Origin: Lachnospiraceae bacterium
GTDB lineage: Bacteria > Bacillota > Clostridia > Lachnospirales > Lachnospiraceae
Direction of reading: 5' to 3'
Assembly: GCA_017938285.1 (NCBI GenBank)
Contig: JAGBBW010000128.1
Location: 1-51,166, forward strand
Length of the DNA stretch: 51,166 nucleotides
Below, one piece after another: positions 39,798-48,930 of the stretch. The translations under genes were made by a program, and so were the position numbers. Numbering within the stretch: position 1 is the stretch's first letter; each line of letters starts with the position of its first letter. A model generated the notes under the pieces. That model had not been told where the DNA came from and did no database searches. It worked only from the letters and a program-made list of their open reading frames with translations.

Positions 39798-42503
39798 TTA
39801 CTGTGCACCTATCTGCTCCGGATAAACCGAGGTAATCTTAATCTTTGCCTTACCTTTCTGCTCACCCATGGCAGTAATGGTTGCTTTACCTTCCTTAATG
39901 CAGGTTACCTTCACCTTCACAGCGCCCTCTTCCGGCAGTACACCGGTACAGTCTACGACTGCCACGGAAGTATCATCCGACATAAACGCAATCTTCTCTG
40001 TCGTATCTCCCGGCTCTACGGTAATGGTAAATTCTCTTGTTTCACCCACTTCCATAACCGCCTCGGTTTCCGTTGCTTTGATGGAAGTAATTTCTACCGT
40101 TTCACCAGCTTCGGTGGATTCGAATACGAGATTCGAAATCGTAAAGGTTACTTCAATTCTCTTTGGTTCTGCAATTCCTGCGATATTCAGCGTAAAGTCA
40201 CTGTTTGCACTTACTTCTGCCACAGCGGAACCATCCCAGGCATTCATTGGGTCACCGGTATCCAGTACGCCCGCCTTTAAGGCTGTCTTTGGCGCAGTCT
40301 GGGTTACCGTCAGCTCGGTGCCGTCTACCACAACCTTGTCATACATAATGTCACAGGTTGCCACTTCTGTCCTGGTCTTTACTGCAGTTGTTACGAGATA
40401 GTCCTTGATGTACAGGGAACCAATACCTGCCAGACTGGTTACTCCTGCTGCCTTTGCGGCATCAGACAGGTCAGTTTCTGCATCAATCACAACGGTATAC
40501 TGGCCGTCACCGGTAATGGTTACCGTCTGGCCAACATCATTACCAAAATAATTATGAACACTGTCGGAAAAATATGCATTCAGTGCCACCTGGATTTCAC
40601 CCGTGGAAGCCACCGCAGAAACCTTAATCTTCACACTGCGGTTCACGCCGGTGGAGGACTGGATAATTACATACGCAATACCTGCGGAATGGGCTGTTAC
40701 TTCACCAAACTCATTTACGGTGCAGATATCCTCATTCGTTGATGTATAGGTCAGGAAAGCATCTGCATTTTCCGGTTCCATCGCTGCCTGCAGATTTGCG
40801 TGGGAACCGTTTGGAATGGTTACGGTTGTCTGAGGAACCACGATTTTGGTACATGGATTTTCTGAATGCTGCGCATTTACAAATACCTGGACCTCTGCCT
40901 TTGCATCGCTCTTTAAGGAATATGCCGTAATCGTGGCAACACCCATACCCTTGCCGTGAACCATACCGTTATACACAGTTGCCACGGATGGGTCGGAAGT
41001 TTTCCACACAATTACATCATGGCAGTCTGCCGGACTTTTGGAAGCCTCCAGGGATGTGTATTCACCAATGCACATATGTACCGCATCCACTCCAACGGTA
41101 ATTTCCGCTGCGGAATCCTGCACCGGATTCTTTACAATGTCTGCGAGGTTCTTATAATCCAGGAAATATCCACGCATAATACCGTAGGTCAGTTCCGGAT
41201 ACATTAAATCATATGTTTCACGGTTAATAATCGTAAAACAGAAATCCATATTTCCTTCGGCATGGTCAAACGCTCCTGCATCCCAGAGCACCGGCACAAT
41301 GCCAATCTTCTTACACATATAGTTCATGGTTTCCAGATAATACGCACGTTCTGTCGTATTATTTTTATCAATGGCACCATACTCACCTAAAATTACCGGA
41401 TAACCTGCTTCCACAAATCTGGACAGTTTATCAAAATTCTTTTCCAGTGCTTCTGCCTCATCCAGACTCCATATGGTATTTGTCTTATTTTCCGCCAGAC
41501 CAAACAGCCATGGATAGTCATGTACCGCAAGGAACAGATGACCTGCCGCATCCTCCGGCATTTCAAATCCATACGCTTCATTCGTTGTATTTACCACATT
41601 GGTATATCTGCCCGGTACGGATAACCAGCGGCTGGCATTGTTGCCGCCTGTCGCACGTACGGTATCGACAAAAATCTGGTTCAGTTCCATGATTACCTGC
41701 ATATCCTTTTTAATGCCGGCATCGGAATTGTCCGGACCAACCACTTCATTCATGGACTCAAAAATCAGATGCTCATCATAATCCTGAAAACGCTCTGCGA
41801 TATGCTTCCAGACAGCAGCAAACTTCTCCTTCACCGGAGTTAAGTCTTCCGCACCGACACGAAGCCAGCCTGTCTGTTCTGCACCATCGTGGTGGACGTT
41901 AATAATACAGTACATATCCTGGGAAACGCAGTAATCCACAATTTCCTGCACACGGGACATCCACTGTTCATTGATGGCATAGCCATTGGCATCGTCAATC
42001 ATATTTCCCCAGGTAACCGGAACACGGACGGTATTAAAACCGGCATCATGCACTGCGGTCATTAACCCTTCCGTTGTTACATACGGCTGCCATAAGGTTT
42101 CCAGCGGTGTAAATCCGGTGTGACCATCCATCGTATTGCCCAGATTCCAGCCGGTACCCATTTCCGCTACCATTTCTTCTGCGGTTAAGTTACGGAATGG
42201 TTCCATTCCCACGGCTGCCGGTGCCTCAGTCGGAACCGGAGTCGCGGTTGGCTCGGGCGTTGGTGCCTCGGTTGGTTCCGGGGTTGCCGTTGGTGCTGTT
42301 GTTGCGATCGGTTCCGGGGTTGCCGTCGGCGCTGTCGTTGCGGTCGGCTCCGGTGTCTGTGTCGGCACAAACGTCACCTTGGCTGTTCCTCCAGCCGGTG
42401 TGACTTCCGGGTCTGTTGTCGTATTCGAACCGCAGCCAGCCGCCGAAAGCAGCATTGCAGCACTGAGCAGTACTGCCAGGCCTTTCTTTTTCCAAAGTCT
42501 CAT
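39798..42503 (-). CDS. Surface GH5 glycosidase lipoprotein with Ig-like and CBM-like modules
   Basis: About 901 residues, start ATG 42503 (AGAGG upstream). Lipobox LSAAGC (Cys24), Thr/Pro linker (45-98), GH5 TIM-barrel at about 105-445 with MGTGWNLGNTMD, NTVRVPVTW, HHDG, acid/base Glu253 in SMNEV and nucleophile Glu374 in LGEYG. Then Ig-like Big_2 modules (about 465-545 and 550-630), a CBM-like module (about 635-800) similar to part of the repeat protein at 48931-50955, and a last Big_2-like module. It acts on a beta-glucan or beta-mannan type chain at the surface; which one is not readable. In line with the esterase and transporter genes. Confidence 0.9.
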   Translation of the reverse strand: MRLWKKKGLAVLLSAAMLLSAAGCGSNTTTDPEVTPAGGTAKVTFVPTQTPEPTATTAPTATPEPIATTAPTATPEPTEAPTPEPTATPVPTEAPAAVGMEPFRNLTAEEMVAEMGTGWNLGNTMDGHTGFTPLETLWQPYVTTEGLMTAVHDAGFNTVRVPVTWGNMIDDANGYAINEQWMSRVQEIVDYCVSQDMYCIINVHHDGAEQTGWLRVGAEDLTPVKEKFAAVWKHIAERFQDYDEHLIFESMNEVVGPDNSDAGIKKDMQVIMELNQIFVDTVRATGGNNASRWLSVPGRYTNVVNTTNEAYGFEMPEDAAGHLFLAVHDYPWLFGLAENKTNTIWSLDEAEALEKNFDKLSRFVEAGYPVILGEYGAIDKNNTTERAYYLETMNYMCKKIGIVPVLWDAGAFDHAEGNMDFCFTIINRETYDLMYPELTYGIMRGYFLDYKNLADIVKNPVQDSAAEITVGVDAVHMCIGEYTSLEASKSPADCHDVIVWKTSDPSVATVYNGMVHGKGMGVATITAYSLKSDAKAEVQVFVNAQHSENPCTKIVVPQTTVTIPNGSHANLQAAMEPENADAFLTYTSTNEDICTVNEFGEVTAHSAGIAYVIIQSSTGVNRSVKIKVSAVASTGEIQVALNAYFSDSVHNYFGNDVGQTVTITGDGQYTVVIDAETDLSDAAKAAGVTSLAGIGSLYIKDYLVTTAVKTRTEVATCDIMYDKVVVDGTELTVTQTAPKTALKAGVLDTGDPMNAWDGSAVAEVSANSDFTLNIAGIAEPKRIEVTFTISNLVFESTEAGETVEITSIKATETEAVMEVGETREFTITVEPGDTTEKIAFMSDDTSVAVVDCTGVLPEEGAVKVKVTCIKEGKATITAMGEQKGKAKIKITSVYPEQIGAQ

Positions 42504-42541
42504 TCTGATATCCTCTTTTCCTTTCATGTTAATATGTTTTT

Positions 42542-43396
42542 TTACTGGAAGAACTTCTGCTCCACTCCGAGCTGCAAATGCCCAAAGGTTTCCAGAATCC
42601 AGGTATGTACCAGTTCCACCCAGCTCTGGCAGATTGGCACGATTTCACACCAGTATTCCGTACCGGATACTTCCGTTGCCACACCAATACCATGACCACC
42701 CTGGGAATACAGATGAAGCTCCGCAGAAATCCCTTTGTCTTTCAGCGCTTTCGCAAACAGCATGGAATTTTCCACCGGAACCAGTCCGTCCGTCATGGTA
42801 TGCCACAGAAAAGTCGGCGGATTGTCCTCTGTCACCTGCTTTTCCAGTGACATTTCCTCCACCAGCTCGTCATAGCGGTCTGCCAGAAGATTTTTAAAAG
42901 AATCCCGGTGGGCATATTCCCCGGACGTAATCACCGGATAATTTAACATCAGACCATTCGGACGAAGTACTTCCTTTTCACAGCCAAGCGCTTTCCTCAG
43001 CCAGTCCTTTGTCCAGAAACAACTGTAAGACGCCACCAGATGCCCTCCTGCCGAGGAACCCATCAGAAAAATCCGCTCTGTATCAATGTGCCACTCTTCT
43101 GCCCGTTCCCGGAGCATCTGCACCGTACGGCCCAGTTCCAGAAGTGCTGTCGGAAAATGTGCTTCCGGTGCCACGGAATAGCGGAGCACCACCGCATGGT
43201 ATCCTTTGGCAGTAAACTGTAGTGCCAGCGGTTCCCCCTCCCGGTCAGAGTTATACACATATGCTCCACCCGGACATACAATCACGACCGGACGCTTTTT
43301 CACACCAAATTCCGGTGTATCTTCCAGAAGATAGGTAGTCAGTACGGCATCTTTTGTGGATCCCTCTTCCTTCATTTGAAATTTTTCATATATCAT
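42542..43396 (-). CDS. Alpha/beta-hydrolase, carbohydrate esterase-like
   Basis: 284 residues, alpha/beta-hydrolase fold: oxyanion block VIVCPGGAY, nucleophile elbow MGSSAGGH with the catalytic Ser, Asp in WHTMTDGLVPVEN and His in QGGHGIG. The layout matches bacterial acetyl-xylan/feruloyl esterase-like enzymes in polysaccharide loci. No signal peptide, so it would act on imported oligosaccharides. It lies between yesL-like and GH5 genes with gaps of 17 and 38 bp, so cotranscribed. True substrate not known. Confidence 0.85.
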   Translation of the reverse strand: MIYEKFQMKEEGSTKDAVLTTYLLEDTPEFGVKKRPVVIVCPGGAYVYNSDREGEPLALQFTAKGYHAVVLRYSVAPEAHFPTALLELGRTVQMLRERAEEWHIDTERIFLMGSSAGGHLVASYSCFWTKDWLRKALGCEKEVLRPNGLMLNYPVITSGEYAHRDSFKNLLADRYDELVEEMSLEKQVTEDNPPTFLWHTMTDGLVPVENSMLFAKALKDKGISAELHLYSQGGHGIGVATEVSGTEYWCEIVPICQSWVELVHTWILETFGHLQLGVEQKFFQ

Positions 43397-43413
43397 GGTT
43401 TCAGCCTTTCTTT

Positions 43414-44028
43414 TTACTCATTGTTTTTTTCAATATCCCGGAATACATACATGGCAGGTCCGCTGATGGTTAAAAACATCACTGCCGGACCAACCAGAAG
43501 TCCAAGGAAAATGGTTGTGGTATTAAACAGAAATAATACCAGTTCCACCGCAAGGACAACTGCTATCAGAATCGTCTTTCCGAAATATTTCACACAGATT
43601 TCCATGGAATTTTTCAGTGTCTGTAAAAACGTATTTTCGTACCGTGCCATCAGGGCATAGGCATAAATAAAATACCCAAAACACATCACACTGCCCACAA
43701 TTCCAAGAATCAGAAAGTAAATCGGATTACCCTCCACTGCATGAAACAACTGAAAGTCCAGATACAGGGCATATACAAAAAACAAATTGAGTAATCCGGT
43801 CGGAATACCCTGCTTTAAATTTGCCTTAAAGGCCGTCCAGAACTGCTTTGCAATGTACCCTTCCCGTTCATCCACCATTTTAAGTGTGATGCTGAAAGCT
43901 GCTGCCGTGGAAGCTCCAATCGTCACAATGGGGAGCGAGAACAAAAGCCATAAAAAATTTAATTTTAACATGTCCAGCAGCCGGCTGAAAAACTGATATA
44001 ACGGTCCTTCGATACTAAAAAATTTCAT
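43414..44028 (-). CDS. YesL/DUF624 membrane protein
   Basis: 204 residues with about five membrane segments and the YesL/DUF624 start (GPLYQFFSRLLDMLKLNFLWLLFSLPIVTIGASTAA). Such proteins are found with YesMN/LplABC-type loci and may help transporter or sensor function; their role is not known. GGAGAACG precedes ATG 44028. Same strand as, and between, the binding-protein and esterase genes. Confidence 0.85.
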   Translation of the reverse strand: MKFFSIEGPLYQFFSRLLDMLKLNFLWLLFSLPIVTIGASTAAAFSITLKMVDEREGYIAKQFWTAFKANLKQGIPTGLLNLFFVYALYLDFQLFHAVEGNPIYFLILGIVGSVMCFGYFIYAYALMARYENTFLQTLKNSMEICVKYFGKTILIAVVLAVELVLFLFNTTTIFLGLLVGPAVMFLTISGPAMYVFRDIEKNNE

Positions 44029-44066
44029 ACTCTGTCGTTCTCCATTCTTTTTATTTCCCCATACCC

Positions 44067-44132
44067 GGAAAGGAGCTGTTGCAGAATATCCGCTTTTCTG
44101 CTACAAAAAGCCTTCTTCAACAGCCCCTTTCC
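44067..44132 (-). promoter_or_regulatory. Intercistronic hairpin after binding protein 1
   Basis: GGAAAGGAGCTGTTG pairs with CAACAGCCCCTTTCC (one mismatch), loop about 36 bases containing an inner GCAGAA/TTCTGC. No T-run follows on the minus strand, so mRNA processing or stability is more likely than full termination. Confidence 0.5.
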
Positions 44133-44184
44133 CTTATTGCTTATGATAACTGCTTTTACCCTGCGCAGTTATGTTCTTACTTTT

Positions 44185-45987
44185 TTACTTTCTTACTTCC
44201 TCTTCTAACTCATGACGTCTTGCTGCTTCAGACAGACACCATTCGATACAATCTTCATAACCGTATGCCTTGGCATCGTTAAGCATCTTGTTCAGGTGCA
44301 TGTTGTACTCACCGTCAGACTTAGCATAAATACAGTTCCAGGAACCATTTACGATACAGGCGGTAACCTGATTCCATACTACTTCCAGTTCATCACTTCT
44401 TACGGAATCACTGTAAGTTGTTGCCGGAGCAACCTTAAAGTTCTTTGTCTTTAAATATTCCATTGGAGTAACCGCACCGGTAAAATCTCTCCAGTCCTGT
44501 TCCATGTCACAGGAAGCCTGGGACACATTGCTCTTCCATGTCTGCTGGTTGTAAGTTTCACCATTGGAATCCGGATTTTCTGCATTCTGGGACCAGGTAA
44601 TGTTGTTAATCTGCTGACGTCCATCACCATAGTTGAAGCCTGCGTATTCCCCTTCCATCATGGTTTCGGAATCAGTAACACACTTCTTACCAAACTCGGT
44701 GAAATAAGTATAGCCTTCTGCGTCATAATCCCAGATTAAGCCCTGTGGACCATACTCAGATACCATCTTTCCTTCCGGAGTACACATCCAGTTGATAATC
44801 TCCATACAAAGTTCCGGATACTGGCTGTTTGCACCAATTGCCCATACTCTGTTGCCACCGAATACGCTCATACCATAAGTAATTGGAGACGCTTCTTCCG
44901 GAAGCAGGGTTGTCATATACTTGTTTTCTGCCAAATGTGCTTCTGTATTGTAGGCAAGATTACCAGCGTAGTTAAAGATAGAGAAGAACACTCCGCCGCT
45001 CTGTACCTTGGAAATCATTTCATCGTAGGTCTGTGTCATGGAGTTTGGATCCAGTAAATCTTCACGGTATAATGTATTGAAGAACTTTAACATTTCCAGG
45101 TATGGTCCGTTTTCATCCAGTGCACCATAGAATGTACCTGTATCAGAATCGTACAGACCCAGATGTAATTCATCATAACCGTAATAAGCAGTTGCCATGG
45201 ACTTTACATACATTACCATGTTGCCATCCCAGTCAGGCCAGATAGACACCGGATAAGTTTCCTTCCCATTGTCATCGGTTGGACAGAGTTCCTTCATATC
45301 CTTCAGTAAGGTAACTAAATCGTCCAGATTTTTTACTACCGGATAACCTAACTGCTTATATAAATCCCAGCGGATATCCCAGGTATAAAAGAATTCTTCA
45401 AAGCTATCACTGCTTGGAGCAACACCATGACCAAAACCGTAAATCTTGTTCTTTTCCGGTGTTAAGCCTCTGTTCGCTTCCAGAGCCTGTGCCATATTTT
45501 CCTTGATGTATGGACCATACTCATCCAGAAGACCGTCTTCTTCCCAGTCAAACAGCATATCTGCTTCTACTGCTCTCTTGTAATCAGAACCGGTGCTGCC
45601 GAATACAACGATATCACCCAGGTTACCGGACTCCATACGGGTATCAAATACACCATCCGTATCCGGAATAATCATTAACTTAACATTGAACTTATCTAAC
45701 AGAACTTTTGCAAACCAGCCCACCTGTTCACCGGAGAAGTTTGCCAGCTGGCTGTATACCGTCAGCTCAATCGGTTCTTCACCCTTCTTGTTTGTACTGG
45801 TGCTGCCGGAACCACTGCTGTTGCTGCTTCCAGTATCTGTGGAAGCTGTACTATTCGTACCTGTACTGGTACTGGTACTGGTATTGCTGTCTGTTCCCTT
45901 GTCTTCCTTGCCGCCGCAGGCTGCCATGGAAAATACCATGCTTCCTGCGAGAACGAAAGAAAGAGCTTTTTTCCAAAATTTTCTCAT
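44185..45987 (-). CDS. Sugar ABC transporter solute-binding lipoprotein (LplA-like), copy 1
   Basis: 600 residues. Lipobox MAACG (Cys24), Ser/Thr-rich linker (about 30-70), then a family 1 solute-binding domain. It lies next to lplC and lplB-like permease genes, so it is the main binding protein of this importer. AGGAGG precedes ATG 45987. Hairpins flank it on both sides, typical of operons where the binding protein is made in excess. The sugar is not known; linkage to GH5 and an esterase suggests an oligosaccharide from a decorated beta-glycan. Confidence 0.93.
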   Translation of the reverse strand: MRKFWKKALSFVLAGSMVFSMAACGGKEDKGTDSNTSTSTSTGTNSTASTDTGSSNSSGSGSTSTNKKGEEPIELTVYSQLANFSGEQVGWFAKVLLDKFNVKLMIIPDTDGVFDTRMESGNLGDIVVFGSTGSDYKRAVEADMLFDWEEDGLLDEYGPYIKENMAQALEANRGLTPEKNKIYGFGHGVAPSSDSFEEFFYTWDIRWDLYKQLGYPVVKNLDDLVTLLKDMKELCPTDDNGKETYPVSIWPDWDGNMVMYVKSMATAYYGYDELHLGLYDSDTGTFYGALDENGPYLEMLKFFNTLYREDLLDPNSMTQTYDEMISKVQSGGVFFSIFNYAGNLAYNTEAHLAENKYMTTLLPEEASPITYGMSVFGGNRVWAIGANSQYPELCMEIINWMCTPEGKMVSEYGPQGLIWDYDAEGYTYFTEFGKKCVTDSETMMEGEYAGFNYGDGRQQINNITWSQNAENPDSNGETYNQQTWKSNVSQASCDMEQDWRDFTGAVTPMEYLKTKNFKVAPATTYSDSVRSDELEVVWNQVTACIVNGSWNCIYAKSDGEYNMHLNKMLNDAKAYGYEDCIEWCLSEAARRHELEEEVRK

Positions 45988-46018
45988 ATGAAATCCTCCT
46001 ATTTCTCTTCTTTTATTG

Positions 46019-46042
46019 ACAGGGAGGGAAACCCCTCCCTGT
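46019..46042 (-). promoter_or_regulatory. Intercistronic hairpin before binding protein 1
   Basis: A 10-bp perfect GC-rich stem (ACAGGGAGGG with CCCTCCCTGT), loop of 4, without a T-run on the minus strand. Likely an mRNA-stability or attenuation element between the permease and binding-protein genes. Confidence 0.6.
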
Positions 46043-46086
46043 ATTTTAACAGGCTTCCTCCATCGCCTGCAAAAACCATTAGTTTC

Positions 46087-47058
46087 TTAACCCTTAACCG
46101 CACCTAACATAATACCCTTTTCAAAGTAACGCTGCATGAATGGATATACCATCAGAATCGGGATAACGGTTACCATGGAGATGGTGTACTTGATAACCTT
46201 GGAGTTCATGACACCTTCCATCACCGCACCAGCCGTACTGCTGCTGACACCACCGGTCATCAGGGAACCAAGGCTGGTGGTCTGGTTTAAGTAAATATAC
46301 AGTCTGTGCTGTAATGTCTGTAATTCCGGTGTACCACTCATGTACAGAATGGAATCCATGAAAGAGTTCCAGTGACCTACTGCACCAAAAATAGCAATGG
46401 TTGCCAGGATAGGCTTGCTGAGCGGCCAGATAATTTCACGGAAAATCTTCATATGGCTGGCACCATCAATGAAGGCACTCTCTTCCAGTTCTGCCGGAAT
46501 CGATTCAATATAGGTCTTTACCAGAATAATGTTATATGGCTGAACGATAGCCGGTAAAATATATACCAGATAGTTTTCCGTTAAGCCGAGCATTAAAAAG
46601 TTTAAGTAAGTAGGTACCAGACCTGCATTGAAATACATGGTAATTACAAGGAAACGGTACCAGATCTTTCTGTGCCATAATTCCTGCTTTGTCATCAGAT
46701 AACCTGCCAGTGCCGAAATGACAACCATCAGGGACGTACCGATCAGGGTTCTGGAAACAGACACAAGGAAAGCATCTGCAATTTCTCCGGCTCCTAATAA
46801 GGACAGATAGTTCTGAAAATGGATTCCCTTTGGAATAAAGTTAATTGCGCCGACACGTACCAGGGCATTATCTGAAATCGTATTGATAAACAGATAATAA
46901 AATGGGAAGATACAGCTTATCGTAAATATTCCAAAGAATGCGTAGTTGATAATATTGAAAATGATATCACCAACCGTAAATTTTGTTTTCTTTTTGTGTT
47001 TCTTATAATACTGCTTTTCTGCTTTTAAATCCAGCTTTTCCTGTTTTGTTTTCGCCAT
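46087..47058 (-). CDS. Sugar ABC transporter permease (LplC/YtcP-like)
   Basis: 323 residues, six membrane segments, EAA loop at about 220-240 (ELEESAFIDGASHMKIFREIIWPLSKPILATI) that docks the ATPase, and the family ending FEKGIMLGAVKG. It follows the other permease by 15 bp. No ATPase gene is in the window; such systems commonly share a multi-sugar ATPase (MsmX type) encoded elsewhere. Confidence 0.93.
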   Translation of the reverse strand: MAKTKQEKLDLKAEKQYYKKHKKKTKFTVGDIIFNIINYAFFGIFTISCIFPFYYLFINTISDNALVRVGAINFIPKGIHFQNYLSLLGAGEIADAFLVSVSRTLIGTSLMVVISALAGYLMTKQELWHRKIWYRFLVITMYFNAGLVPTYLNFLMLGLTENYLVYILPAIVQPYNIILVKTYIESIPAELEESAFIDGASHMKIFREIIWPLSKPILATIAIFGAVGHWNSFMDSILYMSGTPELQTLQHRLYIYLNQTTSLGSLMTGGVSSSTAGAVMEGVMNSKVIKYTISMVTVIPILMVYPFMQRYFEKGIMLGAVKG

Positions 47059-47073
47059 AGCTTCTCACCCCCA

Positions 47074-48525
47074 CTACATAATACTCTCGCCACGGACAAG
47101 TTTGGAAACACCGTTTGCCAGGAACAACAGAGTAACACTGACAACCGTCTTAACCATACCTACTACTGTGGACAGAGGAACCAAGCCTTTACCAATACCA
47201 ATCTTATATACATATAAGTCAAGAACTTCAATGGCACCGGTATTCTTTGCATTTTCAAATACGAGATACTGATCCATACCATTACTTAAAATATTGGCAA
47301 CGGACATGAGCAGCAGTACACAGAAGGTAGGAATCAGACCAGGCACCGTAATATGCCACATCTTCTGGAAACGTCCTGCACCGTCTACGGTAGCTGCTTC
47401 ATACAGCTGCTGGTCAATACCGGAAATACCGGAGATGTAAATGATGGCACTCCATCCGGTGCCCTTCCACATACCCCATAACAGCATCTTAAACCAGGTA
47501 CCGGAATCACTTAACAGATAGTTTGTTTCATGAATGTCACCGGTAATTTCTGTCAGCATACTGTTGATGAAACCATCGGTGGAAAAAATAGCCAACGCAA
47601 TCGCATATACTAAAACCCAGCTGATAAAGTTTGGAATTGTTGTAAATGTCTGTACCAGACGACGGAACCAGCCCGTTTTAATTTCCGTAAGGAAAATCGC
47701 AAATGCCATTGGAATCCAGCTTGTTGCGATACCAAGACCACTCATTACCAGGGTATTCTTTAATACTCTCATAATATCGCCCCTGGTCGCTTCATTCTGG
47801 AACAGGTAGGTAAACCATTTGAATCCTACAAAGTTATCCATGCTGAGCGTCTGTCCTGCACTGTAATCAAAGAATGCATATCTCCATCCCCAGAGAGGCA
47901 GATAAGAGAATACAAATACAAATGCAATAATTGGAAGGAACATTAAGAATAACTTATATGGTGTGGCAATCTCACACTTCTCTCCCTTTGCCGGTCTTGG
48001 CTGGAAGAGAATAATCACAATATTTGCCACCAGAAGCACTGCTGCCAGCACCGCATATATGTACATGCCATTTGGCATAATGTTGTATACCTTTTCTGGT
48101 CTGCTGGAACCGCCAAAGCTCTCATACGCCATATACAGTCCAACCATACCGCCGCACATAACTGCTGCACCGCCTAAACCAAACCAGTTACCAATGCGCT
48201 TCATTTTCAGATTACCAAGGGAAGCACAGCCTGCCACTGCCTGCAGGGCAATACCGATACAGACTATTGCTGCCGCTACCATTAAGGTAACAAAGCTGCT
48301 CTTATCTACCCAGCCCTTATCCATCGGTCTCATGGCAAGTGTGGTCAGGGAGTCATACGAAATTGCCGTTGTAAACAACGACAGATTCTTATTAATCAGA
48401 TTACACACATAGCCAGGATTTGCTGCCGGGAAGAACATCATAACCAGTCCCAGAATCGTACCTAATCTCGTAACGTAATAAACCTTATCGGTCCAGCCAT
48501 TACTTTGTACTTTTACTTTTTTCAT
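47074..48525 (-). CDS. Sugar ABC transporter permease (LplB-like) with extra N-terminal membrane domain
   Basis: About 483 residues, against about 300 for ordinary LplB. Residues about 195-483 are the normal permease (FSYLPLWGWRYAFFDY start, EAA loop YEAATVDGAGRFQKMWHITVPGLIP). Residues 1-180 form an added unit of about four membrane segments with no similarity that I recognise. ATG 48525 has GGAGGTTGCT directly before it; an earlier in-frame ATG at 48549 does not. First gene of the uptake operon, below a promoter with a poor -35 box. Confidence 0.88.
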   Translation of the reverse strand: MKKVKVQSNGWTDKVYYVTRLGTILGLVMMFFPAANPGYVCNLINKNLSLFTTAISYDSLTTLAMRPMDKGWVDKSSFVTLMVAAAIVCIGIALQAVAGCASLGNLKMKRIGNWFGLGGAAVMCGGMVGLYMAYESFGGSSRPEKVYNIMPNGMYIYAVLAAVLLVANIVIILFQPRPAKGEKCEIATPYKLFLMFLPIIAFVFVFSYLPLWGWRYAFFDYSAGQTLSMDNFVGFKWFTYLFQNEATRGDIMRVLKNTLVMSGLGIATSWIPMAFAIFLTEIKTGWFRRLVQTFTTIPNFISWVLVYAIALAIFSTDGFINSMLTEITGDIHETNYLLSDSGTWFKMLLWGMWKGTGWSAIIYISGISGIDQQLYEAATVDGAGRFQKMWHITVPGLIPTFCVLLLMSVANILSNGMDQYLVFENAKNTGAIEVLDLYVYKIGIGKGLVPLSTVVGMVKTVVSVTLLFLANGVSKLVRGESIM

Positions 48526-48613
48526 AGCAACCTCCATCCTTTTCCTCATACTGTGTTTTCCTGTTCTATAGCTTACAGGAATTCGTAGAGATAATCTTTG
48601 TTTTTATGTCTGT

Positions 48614-48642
48614 ATTATACTATTTCAAGGGTTTGTTGAATA
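48614..48642 (-). promoter_or_regulatory. Candidate promoter of the sugar uptake operon
   Basis: Minus strand: consensus TATAAT (48619-48614), but only TATTCA at the -35 position (48642-48637), 17 bp apart. A weak -35 next to a good -10 fits activation by an AraC-type regulator such as the one at 36228-37793. GTATT repeats upstream are possible half-sites. Confidence 0.5.
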
Positions 48643-48734
48643 CCGCAAATACTTGATACAAAATACAGTACTTTTTTGTTCCTTATGTACAAAAAAGAGG
48701 GTAAAACATCCGTAATTCTTAGGGTTTTTCATGT

Positions 48735-48809
48735 AAAAAAGAAGTTATGGAGGCTTCCAGACTGTTCAGCGACTATTCACTGTCTGGAAACCTCCATAAC
48801 TTCTTTTTT
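48735..48809. terminator. Very long bidirectional terminator-like hairpin
   Basis: AAAAAAGAAGTTATGGAGG plus TTCCAGAC pairs with GTCTGGAA plus CCTCCATAACTTCTTTTTT: a stem of about 27 bp with one mismatch and a 19-base loop. It insulates the surface-protein gene from the uptake operon. Confidence 0.75.
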
Positions 48810-48863
48810 GCTATAGCCTGTGACAAAAAATTTCAGGATATTTACTTATCTCTGACAAAAACA

Positions 48864-48892
48864 TCCCCTGGCAGTTTTTTACCGCCAGGGGA
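48864..48892 (-). terminator. Terminator of the surface repeat-protein gene
   Basis: TCCCCTGGC pairs with GCCAGGGGA, loop 11, followed on the minus strand by TGTTTTTG; 39 bp beyond the stop codon. Confidence 0.75.
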
Positions 48893-48930
48893 CTTCTCTT
48901 ATTTCTTCTTAGAAAAAATTATTATACTTC

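Noticed and set aside
42226-42495. Alternative minus-strand frame inside the GH5 linker
   Set aside because: It is a shadow of the Thr/Pro-rich linker; the GH5 frame has the lipobox and catalytic motifs.
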